From positions 14,118 through 31,236 of the forward strand of contig NW_019091577.1 in NCBI RefSeq assembly GCF_001949145.1: a stretch of DNA of 17,119 nucleotides, given 5' to 3'. The position numbers and the translations under genes are program-made. Shown here in pieces: positions 9,101-17,119 of the stretch; positions within the stretch are counted from its first letter, which is position 1; every line of letters starts with the position of its first letter. This DNA comes from Acanthaster planci (lineage: Eukaryota > Echinodermata > Asteroidea > Valvatida > Acanthasteridae). The notes below the pieces were generated by a model, which made no database searches, was not told the origin of the DNA, and saw nothing but the letters and a program-made list of their open reading frames with translations.

Positions 9101-12100
9101 ATGGTTGCCCAGGCTGTATTTTTCCTCTACCTGTTTGCTGAAATGGTTACAGTGGCAACGGAGGTAACCATTTCGGCCGCGGCAGAGGAGGTTCGCGTCA
9201 GAAAAGGTGAACCGTTACAGCTGTCGTGTGATATTAGATATGACCTTTATGCCGATATTGCTGGGGTTAAATGGTTCAAGCACCAAGAAACATATGGAGA
9301 GATTTATTTCTGTGCAAGTGGCGACACAGCACAATTGAATTATTCGGAGATAAATACTACAGATGCTCGAGGAGTAATCCGTTATGAAAGAGGTAGGACT
9401 AACAGTGCAACACTGATGCTGATAATTCCTAATAGTGAGTTTGAAGATAGTGGACAGTTTGTTTGTATGGTTTCCATAAGGAAGGTTGACACTAGTTTAT
9501 ATCAACGTTCCTCGGCAGTAGATGTATCTGTCACTGCTTGTGCGACGACCGATGTCAGTACTATAATCAGGAGAATATTCTCTGGCAGGAGTAGCTTTCC
9601 AGCCACATCTAGGCCTACCAAAGGCGTGGAAGAAGCCACAGTGGCAATGAGTATCAGAGTGGAAGTTCAAACACTGAGCACTGCCCCATCTCATCAAACG
9701 ACCAGTGATACACGGGCTCATGTGTCAACAGCTTATCAAAGAAGCTCCCAGTATGGCAAAGCCCTACTGGCGACCACTAGTCGTAATCCACCAGATCTCA
9801 CCACATCCTCTCCATCGACAACAGTGGGCCAGTCCATCTTCTCATCCACATCTACGTCTGCGGCTCTTTCAACAAAGCGTTTCACCAGAAGTCAAACCGA
9901 GGGAACTTCAAGCCCCAAAGCCCCGTCTGCCTTGATGTCGACAGACCCCACACCCTTACCCGGCAGGCCCATCCTTATTGCAGTCTCTGCCGCGGCCGGT
10001 GGTGTCATCTTCATTCTTCTCGCCGTCGTGGCATGCCTCGTGTCATCGAGGAAGACGGCAAGCGGGGGAGTCACTGGAAACACAAACGTGAGCATTTCCC
10101 TGGCCGCAGTATCCGGCAGAAGTGAGACCGGCAGCTACGCAACCAGCTTCTGCAATCACCGAGATTACCAGCAGCCAGGCAGCCGCAGGGCGGGCGGTAA
10201 CAACGCCGTCGCGCTGGGGTATAACAAGCTGACCGGCTCGCCACCCACATCGCCAACAGCCGCCTACGCCGTGGTTCCAATACCCGGCTTGCAGTTACCA
10301 TCTCCCCCGACTGAGTACGCTGTACTGGATCCGGATTTCTCGTCACACAGCAGCGATGATGATCACGTGTACGAGTCAACCTTAGCCCAGCAGATGAAGA
10401 GGCAAGACAGGAGGGAAGATGAGACATGGGTAAATGGAGTAAACTTCAAACAAAGCGGTAAGCAAACTGGTCTTAGAACATTTTTTTCTCAAGTATGTGG
10501 CCAATAAAAATAAGGCAGTTTGATCAATAGCAGAAACCTTCTGGAATGCTACGCCCCGACGTTGCGTACTTGCGCTTCAAGAAAAGTTGCTTATAAAATC
10601 ATGTGTGTGCGGTTCTTTTGAAGGCCTTGAGATCCAGTTTTGATAAGTAAGATTCACAGCAAACAAAGTTATCTCAATAAATAAAACTGCAAACACTTGG
10701 AATGAAAAATACCGGACGTAACGAAAGTGAGCCAATCTAAAAGGGGTCAGCATGTAAATTACGATCAAAATATCAGAACTTAAAGTACAAATTAATCAAC
10801 ACACTTGTACAACCTTAACACTGCATCATCGCGATTTTTTTACTTTATAATGGTGGCAAACCAGTTCAAATGTCGACAACCATAATTTTACGAGATTTCA
10901 ATGTTTCAGTTAATCTTGCAAGTTTGAATGGAAGGAAATTGCCAAGTCCTAGCGGTTATTATTAATTATTATTTCTTGAACTTTAAATGAGGAAACAGTG
11001 AAATTTAATTTTGCATAGCTCTGCTTTCCAAAAGCTCACGAAGTACGCACTACTGTCATTGAACATTGTACATTTCTGTCACGGGACTTTCGTAAGGTCT
11101 TTGGCGTGATCCGTTTCAACCAACTTAGTTTGAGCCAAAAATGTCAAAAGTGGCTGGATTGTAGCGCAGAGTTTCAACTTACAGACATACGTTATTCACA
11201 GGTTTGGGAGAATTTTCCGCCTTGTTTGCTGCATAGACAAAGGGAGCATACATGAAAAACTTGGTTAGAATTCCAAGAAAGGCGACGTACCCTCCTCCCA
11301 CACATGTTCTAATGTTCCAATGGCTCTGCAAAGCCCACAGTATCAACAGATAATGTGCAACATGCAAGCAGGAAATCGCCTATCAGATCGGTATCGTAAA
11401 GCTACATTCCAAAGAAACGCAATGGCCCAAAATGCATCAGATAAGCCACCGTATCGCGAGAAGCCTGTACATATCCTGTGTACGTGCAGAGCAGGAAGAA
11501 ACAGATTCACATTCAAAGAAAATGTGGGCAGTTATACTTACATATTTCGGTAGGGTGAAAATGAGCAGGGCCTATCGGATCGTGCCATGAAATTATGAGA
11601 AAAATAGTAATAGGCGTATCAGTACATGATTTGACAAAAAGATATGTCTGTCAATGCGAACAAAGTACGCCTTATTATACTAGCCAATTGCAAGGCCCAG
11701 CATCAGTCTTGATCACCTAGAGCACACTAGATTTATCGAAGTAGAGTGTGTCTTTCCAGTATTGTTTTCAAGCACGTCTTATTGTCCTGATGTGTTGTGA
11801 AAGTGGATTGTGCGTCAGGGTACATGGTCTTTGAACAGAGCCTGTGTACAGAGAGTAAGAGGGATTTCGTCAAATCCTTGAGGCATTTCTTGAAATGAGC
11901 ACGACCGACGATTTCAAGCTTTCTATATACAGCGTCCTGCTCCTGTTCAGATCAAAATACCACTATGTATATAGGTCTAACCACGTTTGTTTTCTAAATA
12001 ATTACACAAAATGATAATAATTATAACATATAGTTTTTTTCACAGCACCTTATCTTGTACCCACATCATGTGTAATGATTCGAAATAAAATTGTCGAAGG

Positions 12101-12482
12101 CGCTTCTTTTGAAGAATAAGAAATTTGATATCAGAGTCATAGACTGTAAAAATGCACCCCCTCCCCATACGAGAATTGTAAGAAGCAAAAATGTTTTCTA
12201 TGTGTCCTGTTCCTCAACACAGTTGTTGAGCGGCCAGGTGTTAGGGACCGGGAAACACCCGACAGCCAAGCCGAAGTTAGACAGCCCGCACCAGTCGTGT
12301 CTTCCGCTGTGCCTTGCGGCCATGACAGCGGCTGCAGCGGGGACTGTGACCGGAAGTTCGTGGACAACATCCTGTACGAGGCGTCCTCGGATAGTGCGAT
12401 CATCAACGAGCAACGGTTCGGCGCAAGCGTCATGGTCTCCCAGAAGAAAATCAAAGGGAACCCGAGACTTGATCCATTCTAA
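9101..12482 (+). CDS. Gene C: single-Ig V-domain receptor with mucin-like stalk and several ITIM/ITSM-like motifs (two exons)
   Basis: Joining 9101-10457 to 12223-12482 gives 538 aa. A signal peptide (about 1-20) precedes a V-type Ig domain (about 22-145) with Cys43, Trp58, the RYERGR motif and F-strand D-S-G-Q-F-V-Cys122. The extra disulfide pair of A and B is missing: the equivalent positions are Gly74 and Tyr81, while Cys71 is displaced. A Ser/Thr/Pro stalk (about 148-288) leads to a transmembrane helix (about 290-315) and basic RK. The tail carries L-G-Y374-N-K-L (ITIM consensus), A-A-Y389-A-V-V, and T-E-Y406-A-V-L (ITSM-like), the last running into LDPDF; Y424 follows. The exons join in phase 1 after S452. 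The last exon matches gene B and ends RLDPF. The stalk, transmembrane and juxtamembrane regions align with gene B (shared MSTDP before the helix), so B and C are closest paralogues. An inhibitory or adaptor-coupled surface receptor is inferred; the ligand is unknown. Confidence 0.87.
10458..12222 (+). other. Intron of gene C (1765 bases, phase 1), no gene inside
   Basis: The donor is AGCG|GTAAGC at 10458; the acceptor is a pyrimidine-containing tract ending cacag at 12222. Phase and position equal those of gene B, but the intron is nine times longer. It is AT-rich and holds only short open frames without domains. Read-through of the donor would add 16 residues and stop at 10505-10507, where an AATAAA hexamer (10503-10508) overlaps the stop codon. 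A second GT (acatggGTAAAT, a little upstream) is a weaker donor not supported by comparison with gene B. Confidence 0.82.
10503..10508 (+). promoter_or_regulatory. Intronic AATAAA overlapping the read-through stop of gene C exon 1
   Basis: A canonical AATAAA hexamer lies 46 bases into the intron and overlaps the in-frame TAA reached if the donor is not used. It could support an intronic-polyadenylation isoform lacking the RLDPF exon. AATAAA is common in AT-rich DNA, so this is suggestive only. Confidence 0.25.
12223..12482 (+). CDS. Gene C last exon: conserved cytoplasmic tail block
   Basis: This exon encodes residues 453-538. It begins with a charged, diverged segment. From residue 493 it matches gene B: DCDRKFVDN, a leucine-tyrosine pair (Y504), ASSDSAI, EQ-x-FG, SQ-x-K and terminal RLDPF. 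Many nucleotide differences from gene B fall at silent third positions, as expected of purifying selection. It has three local cysteines (484, 490, 494), of which only the last is shared with gene B. Confidence 0.85.
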
Positions 12483-15400
12483 AGGGGTGGTATGAAACTG
12501 TCCTGAAAACTATAAGACAAACCGAAAGGTAAACATATACAAATGCAGGTGTAACTGCATGCCAAAGATTTCAGCTTTTGACATTTACTCGTATAGACTT
12601 TGCTTGATCGCAGCGTTTTTCACAATGTCCACGTAGTGCATTATAGTATACCAGACCTGTATCACAAGGATGGCACTGCACATTTTCATGTTAAGCTAGA
12701 AATAATTAAACTTAAATGGTATCGTAATCCTGACTAATGGCGTAGTGGAAGGGCCTCGTCCATATTTATCTACCCAAGAACCATAGTGCACCGAAACTAT
12801 TTATGCACAGTCCGCATTCAGTGCAAATGCCCATCGACGGACCACGCGATTTTAGTTCCAAATTACTTGTTAGGACGGCGTCATTGAACGATTCCACAAT
12901 CCGAAAGCTGCTTAGGATATATACAACATTAATTTAAAGAGTTTACACCCGCAACTGTGAGTGGGGTCATAATTACCGATAGACCGATATCGATTCGCCC
13001 GAGTACAACTGTTTGGCCTCTTACCGTGAACATGCTCATGCAGGTGAAACTTTGCTGGTTTTGAAATGTGTCTATTTTATCAATGTCTTTTCAATGCTGT
13101 GTACGTTAGGGTTGCGATCAACGGATGTTTTAGTGTTTGTAGATTGACGAGATAAGTCGGATATGGGCTGAATAGCCGACGTGCTCAATTCAGGAATGGT
13201 TTTGTTTTCACCAGTTCTAGGCTCATACATATGTATATATAGCGTAACCTGGATGTATCTTCTCGCTGTGTAATAATTACATTGCGTATTGTATTAAGGT
13301 AGGCCTATAGGCGCAGTTACGTGCCGTGAGTGCCGTGCCAACGTCGCACGACACGCGCTGCACTTTGCAGCAGAGACCGGCTGGACCAAGTGCTTGTGAT
13401 TACATACAGATATTTTTATTCTCGGACGGGTCGGTGCGCTGGATCACACGATTAGGTACTGAATCAACTCTGTTCCTTTACTTGTTATAGCAGAAAACCC
13501 ATGAGTAAGGGTCTATCTTGGGGTTGGACACGTCGTATGTTCTATGGTCATCCTCCCATTTTGTGGCAAAGTTAGTCCATAGGCGTTGGCTGCAGGTTTT
13601 CCTTAAAATGGCCTTTGTTGGGAACGAGGACGCATGCATTATCACACATTCTTATTGGGGTATTATTAAATTATGTTCATAACCCAGTGAAATTTGTCAG
13701 TTTTCTGCGATTAGGCCCCGCGGCTTTGAAGAAGGAGTTGTTTCTTTTCTAGATGGACAAGAAATAAATCACCAGGCAAAGCGCTTCATCCTTTGTTTAG
13801 TGTTTTGTAGAGTGTCTTTCTTTGCACACTTTCGGAGTAGATGGACCACCAGCCCAGGATAAGCTGGCCATTTAACTATAAAAACTAAGGAATCATTTGT
13901 TTGATAAATCGTGAACAGGTTCTTCATTCATTACAGACTTGATGACTTGTGTTGGTCGGGCATTGGTCTGGTGGGTGGGGTCAAGGCGTCCCCACTAGAA
14001 CGCTGTTCCAATTTTAACTTTCTCTAGAATTCAAACCCTAGATACAGACTTGTTGAGAGGTGATCAGGAAAAACAACAAAGAACTCCGCGTCCTCTGCCC
14101 ATTTCAGTCAAAGAATCTCCACCTTTTGAGTCGTTTCTCCGGATTCAACCACGTTCCTCCCTCTACTATTGTCCATATTATACAAGAGAACAAAAAGGTT
14201 TTACCAATGCTCTGAGCCGTGACATGAATTCGCCCATTGCCAAGCGTTGGCTAACAAAGCACATCTGTATGTACGTGAAAATCTGTATATTTGTACTCAT
14301 GGCCCAAGCGTTACATCTAATTGTGCAACTCTTCGGCTGGGTGCACACGTATTTTTACGGGGTACGTGCATATCTCAAGTCGCACTCACAGACATGAAAT
14401 CGTCACCATCGGGAGGATCATGCATGTCTGTCTTCGTTATCTCACAAGTCCAAATGGATTCACGTGTGTGAGTTAGCAGTGGAAATATGCTATATTCAAG
14501 TTATCAGATGCTATCGATATGATATGACAGTGCAAAGCCGGGGATTTTTACACCACCACCAACTTAACAAGCTTGTCGAATGGCTAATTTGGAAACCACA
14601 GAGCACCGTCTCTTTGAATGAAGACCGCGTTTATAACCTTGGAGCTGCATGCTTACGCGTCGAAACCTCTTGATCACCCAAGGAAGTTATTTCCTTTAGG
14701 AACAAACGTTCGTTGAGGACATCGTCTTTGAAGTATTGATCGGTAAGTTTCTAAATGATTTATTTGTTCTGTAATGTTATACATGAATTGTCATATTATT
14801 TGAAAAAGTGTTGTTTACAGAGAAAGAGTTTAAGCTAATTTTAATCTGAGAGTAAATTGGCTAAATGCGAAGTTTTAAAATGCAAAAACTTAGTCCTCTG
14901 ATGGCTTCAAACTCTATGAAAAATTCCCCCTCTTTTTTCCCGTAGAGCAGCAAAGAAAAACCCCCAAAGAGCTAACGGTTCATTTCGATATCCGTAGGCA
15001 CAGGCTTTACAAGCGTTTTCCGAGGTTACAGAGGAAGAGTTAAAACTGATATCAGTCTGATGTGAATTTTGAAATGAAAAGCACAATGACAAATAATAAA
15101 ACCATACATTGCAATTAAATAAGTAATAATGATGAAATAAAGATAAAAATGAAAGGAGTGTGTCCAGAAACGAACGTACCGCATTACAAATATGAGTGAA
15201 ATGAAAGTAGTGTTTCACTTTAAGATATCAACACACAGAATGCCTAAAATGGTGTGCTTAAACGTTCAGAACGTTGTTATTCGATTTCACGACTGTGATT
15301 TCTGTCTATCAAGGCAATTCTGATTTGTCAACTTTTAAGAATGTACATTATTTTACACATTGTTAAGAAAAATCGACACTCTTCTGAATAGCGAGTAGTT

Positions 15401-16601
15401 TAATAAAGGAAAGAAGTATTCTACAAGTACAGTAGCTTAAACGGGAAAATCAAGATTTTTTATCGTTTAACTACCCATGTGAAGAGCAATTTTATGTCAT
15501 TAGATACTTGTGGTGATGTAAATGTGCATAATATTATGCTATGTCGACCAGTGGTGAAATTTGGGATGGGGGATGGGGAAAGGTGAGGTGACTTGCCCGG
15601 TCATGAAAATGTTCAAAGCGGGGCGGGGGAGCACCATGTGACTCGATTATAGAAGTCGATGTTCATGGTATTGATGTACATCAGTTTCTGTGTATTCAGA
15701 AGGTATTTTTGATATTTTTCATTGTTTTTCCTTTTTGAGTGATACCGAATGCATTTTAGTCATTCGCAGTCTGAAAATGTTTTCAGTTTTTGCTTACCAG
15801 AAAAACGTAAGGGGGTGATTCATTATCCCATCCCCACCTCAAAAGCGGGAGATAACCCCCCCCCCCGGCATTTACGCCCGTAATGTAGGTGCAAATGTTT
15901 GCTAAAGTTCAGGATACTACACTGAAATGTCCCGCTGCTTTATGATTCGTCAATGTTGCATCGCAGAGGGCCAGTGTGCAGGGTTTCCTCACAAGACTTT
16001 TTGCAGTGCAGAAATTGTGGGTTGGCAGGTTTCCCTCTTCAGTCGAAATGACTTGATGAAAATGACGTCAGGGCAACTGCAGCTCCCGCAAGAAAGTACA
16101 CTTTATCCAAAGGAATGTCTCGTCTTCTTGGCATAAGAGGAACAAAAAAGCGTCACAAATTCAACGTTCAATTCATGTCATGAGCATTTCATGAAATGAA
16201 ACCTCTGCGGTGAAAGATCAGCTTGAGAAGTGGAAAAAAAAGCTATCGAGCAATTACTGAGGTAGTCGAATCGTTCCATAATCATTAAACAGTGGGGGCG
16301 ATGATCGGTCAGACCTATTACCAATTTGAAAATGGAATAATTAAAGTGAAAATAAGAGTAATAACATCCTTTTATATCCAATTTCTTTCAGTGTTCATAG
16401 TGCATAGTATTGTGACGTCTTACCCTTTCCCCTTGTGGCCTCTTGGATTTTTCATGGCCATAAGCATCTAAGGTTTTGTGTTTGGCTATAACAATTAAGC
16501 AAACCTACCACCGAATTCGGGGATACGTGTAAAAGAATCGGATACTTCAATACCTGTAAAAATCAAGGTGCGTATGTCTGAAAGCATAAGTACCACCAGG
16601 A
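12483..16601. other. Region downstream of gene C, no gene seen
   Basis: More than 4 kb with no recognisable gene on either strand. The longest open frames (for example around 14050-14397 and 14907-15218) show no domain, no transposase or reverse transcriptase motif and no similarity to the receptors. The region includes a short duplicated gtgccgtga word near 13321, G/C-rich tracts at about 15564-15630, a C run at about 15857-15867, and a 12-base palindrome tgatgtacatca at 15672-15683. Confidence 0.45.
12705..12710 (+). promoter_or_regulatory. Candidate poly(A) signal of gene C (ATTAAA)
   Basis: ATTAAA occurs about 220 bases after the gene C stop codon, close to the distance seen for gene B. 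Evidence is motif and position only. Confidence 0.25.
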
Positions 16602-16733
16602 ATCCGCCTCGAGCAGAAGCACCCCTTCATCGGTTGAAAAGAGCTGCGTTGGTCGGGAGTGTTCAATTTGTTGCAAATTGACCAAAGTTGCCTCCCTTGC
16701 TAAGAAAATAGCGCCCTCTCTCTGTAGTGCTCG
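16602..16733 (-). repeat. Dispersed repeat, copy 2 (inverted relative to copy 1)
   Basis: Read on the minus strand, this segment has the same order of blocks as 2587-2774: gagagggcgctattttctta near one end and tcaaccgatgaaggggtgc with ttctgctcgaggcggat at the other. It is about 56 bases shorter in the middle. Two copies 14 kb apart with high local identity but diverged centres indicate a mobile or amplified element. A tandem duplication of the gene cluster would not explain it, because the copies are in opposite orientation. Confidence 0.75.
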
Positions 16734-16870
16734 AAACCCATAGTGCGTGTGCCTATGCAAACCACGGGTGTGTAACAACTGTTCCCATTAAAGTGTGTGC
16801 TAGTGACTTCGCACACAGTATTTCACAGCGCAACCGCACACGGGGGCAGCTGCCGTGCGCTTATGCATGG

Positions 16871-16914
16871 GGCCTTGTGGGGTACCGGAACAATGGGAAG
16901 TACCCCATAAGGCC
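16871..16914. repeat. Hairpin 1 of a foldback pair
   Basis: The 15-base arms 16871-16885 (ggccttgtggggtac) and 16900-16914 (gtaccccataaggcc) are complementary except for one G-T opposition, with a 14-base loop. The core of the left arm recurs in hairpin 2, 52 bases downstream. Confidence 0.8.
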
Positions 16915-16925
16915 AGTTTTTCAAC

Positions 16926-16957
16926 CTTGTGGGGTACTAAAATTGGTACCCCACAAG
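16926..16957. repeat. Hairpin 2 of a foldback pair
   Basis: Perfect 12-base arms, cttgtggggtac (16926-16937) and gtaccccacaag (16946-16957), enclose an 8-base loop. Its left arm is a direct repeat of the left arm of hairpin 1, so the four arms can also pair crosswise. It looks like part of a small foldback element or an amplified hairpin repeat. Confidence 0.85.
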
Positions 16958-17119
16958 AATTTCACGAAACTGACATTTGGAAATAACTCAAAGAGGGAAA
17001 AGTTTTGATGGGTAAAAATCAGTCGCAAATTGGAGCGTTTTATGTAAGGGACACACGGTCGAAATTTCATCCAGGAAAGTGAATTTGGTTTAAATTGGAG
17101 TCATTACTGGACCGAGCCC

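Noticed and set aside
14050-14397. 115-codon open frame downstream of gene C
   Set aside because: It shows no domain and no clear splice context, and the hydrophobic patch is short. In 4.6 kb of non-coding DNA an open frame of this length is not surprising.
15564-15870. G-rich and C-rich tracts that could be transposon ends or G-quadruplexes
   Set aside because: The complementarity between the tracts is imperfect and low-complexity, and no flanking duplication was seen.
1-17119. Transposase, reverse transcriptase, tRNA, rRNA or CRISPR features
   Set aside because: No catalytic motifs, cloverleaf with promoter boxes, rRNA-like stretch or regularly spaced repeats were found in reading both strands.

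Overview
The window looks like genomic DNA from an animal, most likely a marine invertebrate deuterostome (echinoderm, hemichordate or amphioxus). The reasons are GT-AG introns, long AT-rich non-coding stretches, recurrent AGGCCTA and TGTACATGTA words, and immunoglobulin-superfamily membrane receptors. The exact lineage cannot be fixed from the sequence alone; the word usage makes me lean weakly to echinoderm or hemichordate. No bacterial, phage, rRNA, tRNA or CRISPR feature is seen.

The content is a head-to-tail tandem cluster, all on the + strand, of three related type I receptor genes, called A, B and C here. Gene A (533-1549) is one exon encoding a signal peptide, a V-type Ig domain, a second Ig domain, a Ser/Thr stalk, a transmembrane helix and a 10-residue tail. 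Gene B (exons 5544-6873 and 7064-7329) and gene C (exons 9101-10457 and 12223-12482) each have a large first exon and a short last exon. The first exon holds the signal peptide, one V-type Ig domain, a long Thr/Ser/Pro mucin-like stalk, the transmembrane helix and most of the tail. The phase-1 splice junction that I reconstructed keeps the reading frame open and gives proteins of 531 aa (B) and 538 aa (C).

All three proteins end in the same five residues, RLDPF. In B and C the last exon carries a strongly conserved cytoplasmic block, about 35 of 46 residues identical by hand count, whereas the Ig domains are only about half identical. B and C tails also contain ITIM/ITSM-like tyrosine motifs (IAYEVV in B; LGYNKL, AAYAVV and TEYAVL in C). 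This suggests a small family of cell-surface receptors with diverging ectodomains and a shared intracellular output, possibly phosphatase recruitment plus a C-terminal trafficking or scaffold signal. The functional reading is inference.

The rest is non-coding as far as I can see: about 0.5 kb before A, 4 kb between A and B, 1.8 kb between B and C, a 1.8 kb intron in C, and 4.6 kb after C. These stretches hold two inverted copies of a dispersed repeat (2587-2774 and 16602-16733), a pair of strong adjacent hairpins (16871-16957), simple repeats, a candidate core promoter before B and candidate poly(A) signals.
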